A DNA stretch of 64,000 nucleotides from Sulfurimonas paralvinellae (GTDB taxonomy: Bacteria > Campylobacterota > Campylobacteria > Campylobacterales > Sulfurimonadaceae): contig NZ_CP041406.1 of NCBI RefSeq assembly GCF_014905135.1, positions 248,001-312,000 on the forward strand, given 5' to 3'. Both the position numbers and the translations under genes were made by a program. The notes below the pieces were generated by a model. That model worked only from the letters and a program-made list of their open reading frames with translations. It had not been told where the DNA came from and did no database searches. Positions 27,823 to 36,654 of this stretch are shown here, piece by piece; within the stretch, counting starts at the first letter, position 1; each line of letters opens with the position of its first letter.

Positions 27823-28410
27823 TTATTCTGTCGGAAATTCTTTATCAAGTTGTTCTAATGCCTGTTTAGACTGAAACTGCTGCCAGAGTGCATTGTCGTT
27901 TTTAAAGCTTGATTTTACAGCTTTTTTCACTTCGGCATTGATATTTTCTTCAGGCACAGTTACGAGCATATAAAGAGCTCCTGAAGGTGCCTGCCACATA
28001 TCAACCGCTTTTGAGCCTTTGAGATCAACTTTTGCTATCTGTTTTGTAACGGCTGTTGTCACTTTGTCTACAGTTTCAGCAGAACCGTTTCCTGTAGCGC
28101 GAGTAAAACCTTCTATCTTGTCTTTTACCTGTGTCTGAATCTGCTGTGCCAGATCTGAACGACCGTTCATCAATGCGACTCGTCTCATATGAGCTATACC
28201 GGCAGCGGATTTTTCAGCAACACCGACACCTGCATAAAAACCTTCCACTTCAGGAATACATGTCCATCTTGGAGCGAGGACATTTTCCTGCATACATTTG
28301 AATGTGGGGTTGTATGCCTCTTTTTTTGCTTCGGGTTTTTTACTGCTACATCCTGTAATGGCTAAAGCAGCGAGTGCGAGTATTGCAGCACTTTTTATGA
28401 TTTTATTCAT
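27823..28410 (-). CDS. LPP20 family lipoprotein
   Basis: A 195-residue lipoprotein with lipobox ALAITGCSS. The body contains GFYAGVGVAEKSAAGIAHMRRVALMNGRSDLAQQI, the LPP20 (lipoprotein of 20 kDa) domain first described as a Helicobacter surface antigen. The function in free-living relatives is unknown; it is probably anchored in the outer membrane. It is a single-gene unit with a hairpin downstream. Confidence 0.82.
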   Translation of the reverse strand: MNKIIKSAAILALAALAITGCSSKKPEAKKEAYNPTFKCMQENVLAPRWTCIPEVEGFYAGVGVAEKSAAGIAHMRRVALMNGRSDLAQQIQTQVKDKIEGFTRATGNGSAETVDKVTTAVTKQIAKVDLKGSKAVDMWQAPSGALYMLVTVPEENINAEVKKAVKSSFKNDNALWQQFQSKQALEQLDKEFPTE

Positions 28411-28504
28411 TTATACTTTCCTTCTGTGAACTTTGTATAGTATACTAACATAAAACTTTATTTAGAATAATTAATACTCATTAGAAATAATTGTAAGGAA
28501 TATT

Positions 28505-28966
28505 TTGAAACAGTACTACTCATATGAAAATTTTAAAAGTGATACAAACAGGTTAATCAACAATGTTGCAGATTTTGAGGCAGAAGCGATACTCTCTATA
28601 GCAAGAGGCGGTTTCACACTCTCTCATGCAATGGCAGAGGGGCTGAATATTCGTGATGTGCAGAGCATACGCACAGAGTTGTATGACAATGAATGCAAAC
28701 GTGAAGAGTTGACTCTTTTTGGCACATGCCATTTCAATGTAAAACGGGTTCTGGTTGTTGATGACATCGCCGACAGTGGTGAAACACTGCGATTTATCAT
28801 GGAATATCTTCACAAGAACTTTTCAGGTATAGAGTTCAAATCTGCTACGCTTTTTTATAAAAAAACATCCTGTTATAAACCTGATTATTGGATAAATGAG
28901 GCAAATGCCTGGATAGAGTTCTTCTGGGAAAAGGATTTTATTTGTGAAAGGGATGACGCTTCGTAA
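28505..28966 (+). CDS. Phosphoribosyltransferase domain protein
   Basis: A 153-residue type I PRTase. The PRPP loop is VLVVDDIADSGETL near residues 81-94, and the PPi loop region is LSIARGGFTLSH. The sequence resembles the xanthine/hypoxanthine PRTase-like branch found in Campylobacterota, but the base cannot be assigned. The start is TTG at 28505 with AAGGAA upstream. It converges on the cytochrome gene with a 29-base overlap. Confidence 0.8.
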   Translation: MKQYYSYENFKSDTNRLINNVADFEAEAILSIARGGFTLSHAMAEGLNIRDVQSIRTELYDNECKREELTLFGTCHFNVKRVLVVDDIADSGETLRFIMEYLHKNFSGIEFKSATLFYKKTSCYKPDYWINEANAWIEFFWEKDFICERDDAS

Positions 28967-29297
28967 AGTCTGTATCGTAAATATAGGCTGCTATCTCTTC
29001 AAGAACATCTTTTTCATAAGCAAGCTGCGGCATCAGTTCATGTTTTGCTATGGCATCTTGCATGATGGATTTGTCTGCATCGGGATCATGTACCCACTCT
29101 GAGAGATATTTTATAAAGTCGGGTTTGTTTGGAAAAGCTTCTTTGTATCGTTTTCGCACCTCCTGCATCGAAGGAGCAGATCTCTCTGTTGTTTCATAAT
29201 GACAGGTGACACAATTACCGTGAAAAAGCAGTGCTCCCATTTTATCGGATGCTTCTAGTGAAAAAAGAGTTAAGCAAAAAAGGACAAAGTGTCGCAT
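28938..29297 (-). CDS. Periplasmic monohaem cytochrome c
   Basis: A 119-residue protein with signal peptide (MRHFVLFCLTLFSLEA) and one haem site CVTCH (residues about 31-35). A methionine in HELMPQLAYEKDVLEEIAAYIYD is the likely distal ligand; ending on a helix of the type EEIAAYIY is typical of class I c cytochromes. It should carry electrons in the periplasm; the partners are not visible. The start ATG overlaps the stop of the TerB/DnaJ gene by one base. Confidence 0.85.
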   Translation of the reverse strand: MRHFVLFCLTLFSLEASDKMGALLFHGNCVTCHYETTERSAPSMQEVRKRYKEAFPNKPDFIKYLSEWVHDPDADKSIMQDAIAKHELMPQLAYEKDVLEEIAAYIYDTDFTKRHPFHK

Positions 29298-30049
29298 CAG
29301 CCGCGGGCCTTTTTGATCATCTCGTATGCCTGATTGATCTCCTGCGTCTTTTGTGTCGCCTCTTTTATGTATGCTTCACTTTTTCCCTGCGATTTGATAA
29401 TGTCTGGATGATACTCACGTACAAGTTTTCTGTAGGCTTTTTTAATGGTCGCCATGTCGTCATTTTCAGAGACACCAAGCAGTCTGTAGGCATCTTCAAG
29501 AGTGTTTTGCGGATGAACATTTTGCATCATCTGTTCAAATTGATCGAAGATAGCATGGTAGGCCTGCGGGTCAAACTGCATTGTCTCGGCAATAAGAGCA
29601 AGGATCTTCTCTTCGCTTTTGCTCACTTCTCCGTCAGCAAAAGCGAGTTGGATGAGAAACTGCATAAACTGCTGCTGCATCGCTTTTGAGCGTTTTGTCG
29701 CATGTGAGAGAGCGTGAGCAAGGTGTTCTATGTTGTCCGTTCTCTCTTTTTCTTCGTTAAATATATCTTTGAGTATCTCTTTTGTCTTTGCAGGGTCAGG
29801 AAAAACGCTCGAGACATCATCGAGCATGTTTGAAATGAGTTCAGCTTCAAGCGCATCAATCCGGCCGTCGGCTTTGGCAACTTTCGCACAAAGGGCTACG
29901 AAAAGTCCGAGTTCACTTCTTTGAAGCGATTCTTTGGAAATTGAAAAGTCTTTAAAAGCCTCTTTTGAATAAGTTTCGTATTTTGCATAGCTTTTAAATA
30001 CGTAATAAAAAACAGCGCCAAGAATGGCAAAAAGTATAATGTTTCCCAT
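29297..30049 (-). CDS. DjlA-like co-chaperone with TerB and J domains
   Basis: A 250-residue protein with an N-terminal membrane helix (IILFAILGAVFYYVF), a TerB-like helical domain (LFVALCAKVAKADGRIDALEAELI, and a second LIQLAFADGEVSKSEEKILALI) and a C-terminal J domain (DAYRLLGVSENDDMATIKKAYRKLVREYHPDI) with the HPD motif intact. This is the DjlA architecture: a membrane-anchored partner of DnaK. It is cotranscribed with the downstream cytochrome gene. Confidence 0.88.
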   Translation of the reverse strand: MGNIILFAILGAVFYYVFKSYAKYETYSKEAFKDFSISKESLQRSELGLFVALCAKVAKADGRIDALEAELISNMLDDVSSVFPDPAKTKEILKDIFNEEKERTDNIEHLAHALSHATKRSKAMQQQFMQFLIQLAFADGEVSKSEEKILALIAETMQFDPQAYHAIFDQFEQMMQNVHPQNTLEDAYRLLGVSENDDMATIKKAYRKLVREYHPDIIKSQGKSEAYIKEATQKTQEINQAYEMIKKARG

Positions 30050-30100
30050 GGAAAATCCTTATAAATAATTTTTGCAATTATACACTTCAAAAGAAAATGC

Positions 30101-30106
30101 TACAAT
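30101..30106 (+). promoter_or_regulatory. -10-like element 7 bases before the EamA gene
   Basis: TACAAT, 7 bases ahead of the ATG at 30114; if active, the transcript would start at or within two bases of the ATG. Confidence 0.35.
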
Positions 30107-30113
30107 TCGCTTT

Positions 30114-31001
30114 ATGAAACGACTGAAAAACCTTAATAAGGGCGTGCAGTATATGCTTATCGCCTCTTTTACTTTTGCCATCATGGGTGCATTTGCCAAA
30201 CTTGCTTCACAGCATATGAGTTCGCTTGAAGTGGTTTTTTTTAGAAATATCGCCGGTGTTGTCATCGTCGGTGCGGCGGTTTTGAAAAAACCGATGCGCC
30301 ATGTCGGCGGCAAGCCTTTGTTACTCTTTTTTCGCGGTTTTATGGGCTTTGTGGCACTTCTGGCTTTCTTTTACAATATCGCTCATATCTCTCTTGGCGA
30401 TGCCATGACCTACTCAAAAACTTCTCCGATTTTTACGGCGATATTTGCATGGCTTTTTTTACATGAAAAATTAAGTATGAAAGCCTGGATAGCAGTTTTT
30501 ATTGGGTTTGTAGGTATTGTCTTCATTACACAGCCGAGCGGATTTGGATTTAGCAAATATGACTGGCTTGGAATATTCTCAGGTGTGGGTGCGGCACTTG
30601 CCTATACCTCTGTGCGTGAGCTGAAACAGTACTATGATACCCGTGCAATCGTGCTCTCGTTTATGGGAGTGGGAACGCTTGGCCCTGTTTTGCTTTTTTT
30701 TGTATCACCCTACATTGATGCTCCTGAACTTGATTTCATACTCGGTAAGTTTGTTATGCCTCACGGAGTTGTCTGGTTGTATGTCATAGCAATGGGACTT
30801 TTTGCAACGCTTTCGCAGGTCTTGATGACGAAAGCCTACGGTGAGACAAAAGCCGGAATCGTCGGAGCCGTGAGTTATACAAACATCTTTTTTTCCATTT
30901 TGGTAGGGCTCTTTTTGGGAGATGCACTTCCAAGCGTTATGACGACATTTGGAATAGTTCTCATTGTAGTTGCGGGAGTGATGGTAGCAAGAGATAAGTA
31001 G
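30114..31001 (+). CDS. DMT superfamily (EamA) transporter
   Basis: Inner-membrane transporter of about 295 residues with ten hydrophobic helices in two EamA repeats (AFAKLASQHMSSLEVVFFRNI and LLAFFYNIAHISLGDAMTYSKTSPIFTAIFAWLFLHEK in the first half, AKAGIVGAVSYTNIFFSILVG in the second). It probably exports a metabolite; the substrate is unknown. I use the ATG at 30114 (MKRLKNLNKG) because the open frame upstream of it is polar and lacks a ribosome site. Confidence 0.88.
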   Translation: MKRLKNLNKGVQYMLIASFTFAIMGAFAKLASQHMSSLEVVFFRNIAGVVIVGAAVLKKPMRHVGGKPLLLFFRGFMGFVALLAFFYNIAHISLGDAMTYSKTSPIFTAIFAWLFLHEKLSMKAWIAVFIGFVGIVFITQPSGFGFSKYDWLGIFSGVGAALAYTSVRELKQYYDTRAIVLSFMGVGTLGPVLLFFVSPYIDAPELDFILGKFVMPHGVVWLYVIAMGLFATLSQVLMTKAYGETKAGIVGAVSYTNIFFSILVGLFLGDALPSVMTTFGIVLIVVAGVMVARDK

Positions 31002-31019
31002 AAGTTAAAAAGAAAAAGG

Positions 31020-31025
31020 TATAAT
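31020..31025 (+). promoter_or_regulatory. -10 element of the kdsA-ribH-nusB operon
   Basis: TATAAT preceded by AAAAAGG, about 28 bases before the kdsA start. Confidence 0.55.
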
Positions 31026-31050
31026 AAGCCATATTTTTTAAAAGGCATTA

Positions 31051-31848
31051 GTGATGGTACTTTTAAGTGGACCATGTGTGATAGAGAGCGAAAAGAATAT
31101 CTTTAAAATCGCTCAAGAATTAGAAAAATATCACAATGATGAATCAATAGATTTTTATTTTAAAGCCAGTTTTGACAAAGCCAATCGTACGTCGCTGGAG
31201 TCATTTCGCGGGCTTGGTATGGATGAGGGACTTCGCATCCTGCAAAAGGTCAAGGATGATTTTGGCTACAAGGTAGTGACGGATGTGCATGAGTCACAGC
31301 AGGTTCCTGCTGTTGCAGAGGTAGTCGATATGCTGCAGATTCCGGCGTTTTTATGTCGTCAGACAGATTTGCTTGTAGCATGTGCGCAAACAAAATGCAA
31401 GATAAATATCAAAAAAGGGCAGTTCTTGGATGCCAAAGCGATGCAGTATCCGGTTTTAAAGGTACTCCAAACTCGCGGATGCAGTGAAGCGAACTATGAA
31501 AATGCGCAGAAATATGGAGTATATCTCTGTGAGCGAGGCAATACCTTTGGATACGGCAATCTCGTTGTCGATATGCGCAATCTTGTCTTTATGAGAGAGT
31601 TCGCTCCGGTTATCTTTGATGCGACGCACTCCGTTCAGATGCCTACAGCAGAGAACGGCAAGACAGGCGGTGACAGCTCTATGGTGCCTTATCTGGCAAG
31701 TGCAGCTGCTGCTGTGGGTGTGGACGGTTTCTTTTTCGAGACGCACTTTGACCCGAGTATAGCTTTGAGTGACGGTCCAAATATGATCACGCTTGATAAG
31801 CTTGAAACATTGATAGCAAAAATTCAAAAAATTCAAGAAATAAATTAA
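31051..31848 (+). CDS. kdsA: 3-deoxy-8-phosphooctulonate synthase
   Basis: KDO-8-phosphate synthase joins PEP and arabinose 5-phosphate, first committed step to the KDO of lipopolysaccharide. The 265-residue protein starts [15 protein letters not shown] and shows [20 protein letters not shown] and [11 protein letters not shown], all family motifs; the Cys of GPCVIE suggests the metal-dependent type. GTG at 31051 and ATG at 31054 are adjacent alternative starts. It leads kdsA-ribH-nusB, an order common in Campylobacterota. Confidence 0.96.
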   Translation: MMVLLSGPCVIESEKNIFKIAQELEKYHNDESIDFYFKASFDKANRTSLESFRGLGMDEGLRILQKVKDDFGYKVVTDVHESQQVPAVAEVVDMLQIPAFLCRQTDLLVACAQTKCKINIKKGQFLDAKAMQYPVLKVLQTRGCSEANYENAQKYGVYLCERGNTFGYGNLVVDMRNLVFMREFAPVIFDATHSVQMPTAENGKTGGDSSMVPYLASAAAAVGVDGFFFETHFDPSIALSDGPNMITLDKLETLIAKIQKIQEIN

Positions 31849-31863
31849 ACACAAAGGAAAATA

Positions 31864-32328
31864 ATGAAACTTATTGAAGGTAAATTAAAAGTAGTAAACG
31901 GTAAAAAAATAGCGATCGTGAGTACACGATGGAATCACTTCATCGTCGATAGACTTGTAGAGGGGGCAAAAGATGCCTTTGACAGACACGGCGGGAATGC
32001 TGATGACTTGACACATGTACTTGTTCCGGGTGCTTTTGAGCTTCCGATGATCGTCGATCAGCTGCTTTCAAGCGGTAAATATGACGCCATCTGTGCTTTG
32101 GGAGCGGTTATCCGTGGCTCAACTCCACACTTTGATTATGTTGCGGCTGAAGCTACAAAAGGGATAGCATCTATGAGTCTAAAGTATCAAAAACCGGTCT
32201 CATTTGGACTTTTAACGACAGATACTATTGAGCAGGCAATCGAGCGTGCCGGTACAAAAGCAGGAAATAAAGGCTTTGAAGCAATGACGACTGTCGTTGA
32301 GATGTTAGATCTTTACGAGGCACTCTAA
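31864..32328 (+). CDS. ribH: 6,7-dimethyl-8-ribityllumazine synthase
   Basis: Penultimate enzyme of riboflavin synthesis, normally a 60-mer capsid. The 154-residue protein shows [39 protein letters not shown] and [27 protein letters not shown], the full set of lumazine synthase motifs with the catalytic His in TPHFDY. AAAGGA precedes the ATG. The stop overlaps the nusB start by one base. Confidence 0.97.
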   Translation: MKLIEGKLKVVNGKKIAIVSTRWNHFIVDRLVEGAKDAFDRHGGNADDLTHVLVPGAFELPMIVDQLLSSGKYDAICALGAVIRGSTPHFDYVAAEATKGIASMSLKYQKPVSFGLLTTDTIEQAIERAGTKAGNKGFEAMTTVVEMLDLYEAL

Positions 32329-32735
32329 TGGCAACAAGACATCACGCAAGAATGGCTGTTGTCAGCCTGCTGTACGCTTTTGATCTGGGAAACGGTAACA
32401 CTTCTGAACATACAACTGAGATCTTAGAAGAGAAGAAGATCCGCAACAAACAACGTGATTTTGCACTTGATCTCTATGAGGGAGTTATGTCACATCTTGA
32501 AGAGATAGACAAGGCGATTATCGAACATCTTAAAGATTGGGATTTTGAGCGCTTGGGTGCTATTGAGCGTGCGACACTCCGTTTGGCTGCCTATGAGATT
32601 TTATTTGGCGATTTGGATTCTGCCGTTGTTATCAACGAAGCGGTTGAAGTTACCAAAGCCTTTGGAACGGAGCAATCGCCGAAATTTATCAATGGTGTTT
32701 TAGACGCAATAGCAAAAGACAAAAATCAAAAGTAG
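32328..32735 (+). CDS. nusB: Transcription antitermination factor NusB
   Basis: A 135-residue all-helical protein that binds boxA RNA with NusE (S10) during rRNA transcription. ARMAVVSLLYAFDLGN, IERATLRLAAYEILF and VVINEAVEVTKAFGTEQSPKFINGVLDAI are the family signatures. It overlaps ribH by one base, as expected for the ribH-nusB pair. Confidence 0.96.
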   Translation: MATRHHARMAVVSLLYAFDLGNGNTSEHTTEILEEKKIRNKQRDFALDLYEGVMSHLEEIDKAIIEHLKDWDFERLGAIERATLRLAAYEILFGDLDSAVVINEAVEVTKAFGTEQSPKFINGVLDAIAKDKNQK

Positions 32736-32741
32736 ATAATT

Positions 32742-35174
32742 ATGAAAAAAATAGTCCTTTTATGGAGTCTTTTGGCTGCTGCACTTTTTGGCGGCGTAGA
32801 TTATCATAAGACAAACAACTGTCTTTTATGTCACGGCGGCATCGAGCATATTCGCCAACCCCAAACGGGCATGGCAAAAGCCATAGCGAAAAAGGCGGCA
32901 GAGGTCGGTTATGCAAGTAACAGCTGTATTGTCTGTCACGGCGGCAATCCTGCAACACGGCATAAAAGCAAAGCCCATAAGGGAACTATCAAGTACTTTT
33001 TAAAACATGAAGGGCCAAAAGAGTTCTATCCGGTTCCGGGAAGTCCATGGATAAACCAAAACACCTGCGGAATGTGCCATAAAGAGCAGGTCGCTGCACA
33101 GATGAACTCTCTGATGATGACAGAACAGGGGAAGATCCACGGTGTGCTTTACAGCTTTGGTGGACTCGAAGGGTATGAACATACAATGGCGAATTATGAT
33201 GCCAAAAATCCGAAAGACCCTCACGCAAGACTTGGAACGAAGGTTTACAAAGAGTACATGCAAAAGCTTGCAAAACTCAATCCTCAGGTCTATCCCAAAG
33301 CAAATAAACAGATCCCTCCGGCTCCTACGGCCGAAGAAGCGACCAAGCATCCCGAACTCGCAGCCTATACTTATCTGAGAAATCAGTGTCTTCGCTGCCA
33401 TACAGGCGGAAAAGGTCGACAAAAACGGGGTGATTACAGAGGTATCGGGTGTGCATCGTGTCATATTCCTTACTCTAACAGCGGTTTTTATGAGGGTAAA
33501 GACAAAACTATTCCTCATAATAAGCCGGGGCATCTTTTAGTGCATGAGATTCAATCCTCACGCAACGCCGTTGTTCATGTCAATGACATAAACTATACGG
33601 GTGTTCCGACGAAAACATGCTCAACCTGTCATAACCGTGGAAAAAGAATCGGCGTGAGTTATGAAGGGATGATGGAGACAAAGTACAATCCGACCTTTGA
33701 TGAGTATGGAAACACACAGCCAAAACTCCATACGAAGAATTATATCCATCTAAAAGATGACGTTCATAGAAGCAAAGGGATGCTCTGTCAGGATTGTCAT
33801 ACCTCAAGAGATCTGCATGGTGACGGATTTATCAGTGGTGCAACACTCGCTCCTGTCGAGATAGAGTGTCAGGATTGCCACGGAACGACAAAACGTTATC
33901 CTTGGGAGCTTCCTTTAGGTTACAGTGATGAGTTCGAGACAAAACCTGTTGAGGGAAAAGCCAGAGGCGTGAGCAAGACCTTGGCAAAATACCTGATGAA
34001 AGGTACACACTATAAGCCGCAGGATGGCTATCTTTTAACAGCACGTGGAAATCCTTACAAGAATGTCGTTAGAGATGGTAATGATGTCATTGTCCATTTG
34101 GCAAGTGGCAAAGATATTACACTCCATCCGCTTAAAAAGCTAAAACAAGAGGAAAAGATCTCTAAAAAAGGTCTGGTTGCGATGGATCAGATCAGTGCTC
34201 ATAATGACAAGATGGAGTGCTATACCTGTCATGATACCTGGGTGCCGCAGTGTTACGGATGCCATGTGAAAGTAGATTATTCTGGCGGGAAGAAGAGTGT
34301 TGACTGGCTTGCTTCTGCACACGACCATGATCTCCATGGTACAACAGCGCAGATGCGAAAAACATTGAAAGATCATCTCATTGACGGTAAAGTGACCGAA
34401 ACACGAAGTTATCTACGCTGGGAAGATCCGCCGCTCGTACAAAACGGAGAGGGACGAGTTTCTCCTGCTATGCCTGGCTGTCAAGTCGTTATTACTGTCA
34501 TTGGAAAAGACGGCAAGGCCGTGCAGCAAAATCATGTCAATATGATGCCAGATTATAAACATCCTGATTCAAACAGAACACTGCCGGGTATTGTGATGGC
34601 AGCTGTGCATTCACATACGGTTCAAAAAGAGGCGCGCGAGTGTGAGAGTTGTCACTCCAATCCAAAAGCGATGGGTTACGGCATTGAAGGCGGAAAGCTC
34701 TTTAGTGATCAGACACAGGATTGGAATGTAGGACTGAAAACGGCTTCGGGAGAGATGATTGCGAAGAGATTTAAAATCCAAAAACCAAAGATAGACAACT
34801 TTGGAATTGACTGGAGCCGGTTTGTGGATGAGAACGGAACACCGTTGCAGACCGTGGATAACCACTGGAATCTTGCCGGCCCGCTTTCAAATGAACAGAG
34901 GGATAAACTTGATAGACGCGGTGTCTGCCTCTCTTGTCATAAAGATATCCCTGAAGGGAATCTTGCCGTTTCCGCTATGACGCATATTGCCGAGATGGCA
35001 GATGTGAAGATAGATAATAAAGAGCATCAAAACATATTAAAAAAGATACTTAATATTGGCGCTTGGCTTCAGGTTTTAGGTGCTTTATTTATTATACTGC
35101 TTGTGTTGTATGTCCTTTACAGAAAATTTGTAAAGAAAAGATCGATTACATCGAAAAACAAAGGATGGAAATAG
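32742..35174 (+). CDS. Dodecahaem c-type cytochrome, membrane anchored
   Basis: An 810-residue exported protein with signal peptide (MKKIVLLWSLLAAALFGG), twelve CxxCH haem sites (the first at residues 27-31, 62-66 and 109-113, the last near 728) and a C-terminal helix (LGALFIILLVLYVLYRKF) followed by lysines, so it is anchored with the haem domain in the periplasm. About 190 haem-free residues occur between CYGCH and CESCH near 500-630. I do not recognise a characterised family; multihaem reductases or electron conduits for sulfur or nitrogen compounds are possible. It starts 6 bases after nusB and is followed by an overlapping DUF302 gene, so the two are probably made together. Confidence 0.88.
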   Translation: MKKIVLLWSLLAAALFGGVDYHKTNNCLLCHGGIEHIRQPQTGMAKAIAKKAAEVGYASNSCIVCHGGNPATRHKSKAHKGTIKYFLKHEGPKEFYPVPGSPWINQNTCGMCHKEQVAAQMNSLMMTEQGKIHGVLYSFGGLEGYEHTMANYDAKNPKDPHARLGTKVYKEYMQKLAKLNPQVYPKANKQIPPAPTAEEATKHPELAAYTYLRNQCLRCHTGGKGRQKRGDYRGIGCASCHIPYSNSGFYEGKDKTIPHNKPGHLLVHEIQSSRNAVVHVNDINYTGVPTKTCSTCHNRGKRIGVSYEGMMETKYNPTFDEYGNTQPKLHTKNYIHLKDDVHRSKGMLCQDCHTSRDLHGDGFISGATLAPVEIECQDCHGTTKRYPWELPLGYSDEFETKPVEGKARGVSKTLAKYLMKGTHYKPQDGYLLTARGNPYKNVVRDGNDVIVHLASGKDITLHPLKKLKQEEKISKKGLVAMDQISAHNDKMECYTCHDTWVPQCYGCHVKVDYSGGKKSVDWLASAHDHDLHGTTAQMRKTLKDHLIDGKVTETRSYLRWEDPPLVQNGEGRVSPAMPGCQVVITVIGKDGKAVQQNHVNMMPDYKHPDSNRTLPGIVMAAVHSHTVQKEARECESCHSNPKAMGYGIEGGKLFSDQTQDWNVGLKTASGEMIAKRFKIQKPKIDNFGIDWSRFVDENGTPLQTVDNHWNLAGPLSNEQRDKLDRRGVCLSCHKDIPEGNLAVSAMTHIAEMADVKIDNKEHQNILKKILNIGAWLQVLGALFIILLVLYVLYRKFVKKRSITSKNKGWK

Positions 35175-35617
35175 TGAAAAAAATAGTTTTTATACTGGCT
35201 TTGGGAGTCTCTTTGTTCGCAAATGACATTATTGTCAAAGAGAGTCACTGCAGTGTCAAGCAAACGGTAGAACACTTTAAAGGGATAGTCAAGGCAAAAG
35301 GATTACATGTCTTTGCCGTTATCAATCATAGCGGTAATGCCAGAGTGGTAAATATGAAGCTCAATGAATCAAAAATGATCGTATTTGGCAATGCAAAACT
35401 CGGTACTGCTCTTATGCAGCAGGATATGACGACAGGACTTGATCTGCCGCTGAGAGTTTTAGTTTTTAGAGATACGGATGGCAAAGTGAAAATGGCTTAC
35501 AGAGACGGTTCATGGCTGGCAAACCACCACCTTTTGAATGCTAAAAAGAAGATAGCTAAAATGAACAATGCAATGGACAAAATCACAACGAAAGCGGGAC
35601 AATGCAAGAGAGATTAA
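35174..35617 (+). CDS. Exported DUF302 family protein
   Basis: A periplasmic protein of about 147 residues: signal peptide (VKKIVFILALGVSLFA) and one DUF302 domain (SVKQTVEHFKGIVKAKGLHVFAVINHSGNA, then LRVLVFRDTDGKVKMAYRDGSWL). DUF302 function is unknown; such proteins often accompany sulfur-oxidation or redox genes. I choose GTG at 35174, which overlaps the cytochrome TAG by one base and has AAGGA 8 bases upstream; an in-frame ATG at 35165 is possible. The overlap couples it to the dodecahaem cytochrome. Confidence 0.78.
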   Translation: MKKIVFILALGVSLFANDIIVKESHCSVKQTVEHFKGIVKAKGLHVFAVINHSGNARVVNMKLNESKMIVFGNAKLGTALMQQDMTTGLDLPLRVLVFRDTDGKVKMAYRDGSWLANHHLLNAKKKIAKMNNAMDKITTKAGQCKRD

Positions 35618-36654
35618 CAAAAGAGCAGGCACTTGATCTGATTCGAAATGCCGACCTGAAAGAACTTGGTCGATTGGCAACGCAGCGAAAAAAAGAGCTG
35701 CATCCAAAGGGCATTACGACTTTTGTCATCGACAGAAACATCAACTACACCAATATTTGCTGGGTTGACTGTAAGTTTTGTGCTTTTTACAGACATGAAA
35801 AAGATACCGATGCCTATGTGCTTACCTTTGATGAGATAGATGCCAAGATAGATGAGCTTTTAGAGATCGGCGGAACGCAGATACTTTTTCAAGGCGGCGT
35901 GCATCCGAAGTTGAAGATAGAATGGTATGAGGATTTGGTTGAACATATCCATCAAAAATATCCGACGATCACCATCCATGGTTTCAGCTCCATTGAGATC
36001 GATTTTATAGCGAAGGTCTCACGCATCTCAGTTGAAGAGGTACTGGATCGTCTCAAAGCAAAAGGACTTGCTTCCATTCCCGGTGCTGGTGCAGAGATAC
36101 TCTCGGACAAAGTGCGTGATATCATTGCACCAAAGAAGATAGACTCTGATGTATGGATAGATATTCACAGAAAAGCGCATAAGCTTGGTATTATGAGTAC
36201 GGCTACAATGATGTACGGAACAATTGAGACGGATGAAGATATTATAGACCACTTGGATATGGTGCGAACGCTTCAGGATGAGACGGGTGGTTTTCGTGCA
36301 TTTATCATGTGGAGCTTTCAAGGGAAAAATACGGCACTTTTAGAGCAGATTCCGGATATGGAAAAACCTTCATCGAACCGTTATCTGCGACTGCTTGCCG
36401 TAGCACGACTCTACCTTGACAATGTGCCAAATATTCAAAGTTCATGGGTCACGCAAGGTCCTTACATCGGGCAGATGGCACTGCGTTTTGGTGCAAATGA
36501 TCTAGGCTCTACGATGATGGAAGAGAATGTAGTAAGTTCAGCCGGTGCGGCCTATGCAATGGCAAAAGATGAAATGGTGCACCTCATAAAAGATATCGGT
36601 GAAACGCCGGCAGTGAGAAATACAGCCTATGAGACTTTAGAGATTTTTGAATAA
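35602..36654 (+). CDS. mqnC: Cyclic dehypoxanthinyl futalosine synthase
   Basis: Radical SAM enzyme of the futalosine route to menaquinone. The 350-residue protein carries the cluster motif CWVDCKFCAFYRHE (Cx3Cx2C, residues about 50-63), GGTQILFQGGVHP, and PGAGAEILSDKVRDII. The YTNICWVDCKFCAFYR form fits MqnC rather than its relative MqnE. The gene overlaps the DUF302 gene by 16 bases and the M16 gene by one base; mqnC beside an M16 peptidase gene is also the order I remember from Helicobacter. mqnP lies at 47809. Confidence 0.93.
   Translation: MQERLTKEQALDLIRNADLKELGRLATQRKKELHPKGITTFVIDRNINYTNICWVDCKFCAFYRHEKDTDAYVLTFDEIDAKIDELLEIGGTQILFQGGVHPKLKIEWYEDLVEHIHQKYPTITIHGFSSIEIDFIAKVSRISVEEVLDRLKAKGLASIPGAGAEILSDKVRDIIAPKKIDSDVWIDIHRKAHKLGIMSTATMMYGTIETDEDIIDHLDMVRTLQDETGGFRAFIMWSFQGKNTALLEQIPDMEKPSSNRYLRLLAVARLYLDNVPNIQSSWVTQGPYIGQMALRFGANDLGSTMMEENVVSSAGAAYAMAKDEMVHLIKDIGETPAVRNTAYETLEIFE

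Noticed and set aside
32989-33533. Cysteine-containing antisense frames opposite the dodecahaem cytochrome
   Set aside because: They are shadows of the CxxCH gene; no start signals or domains.
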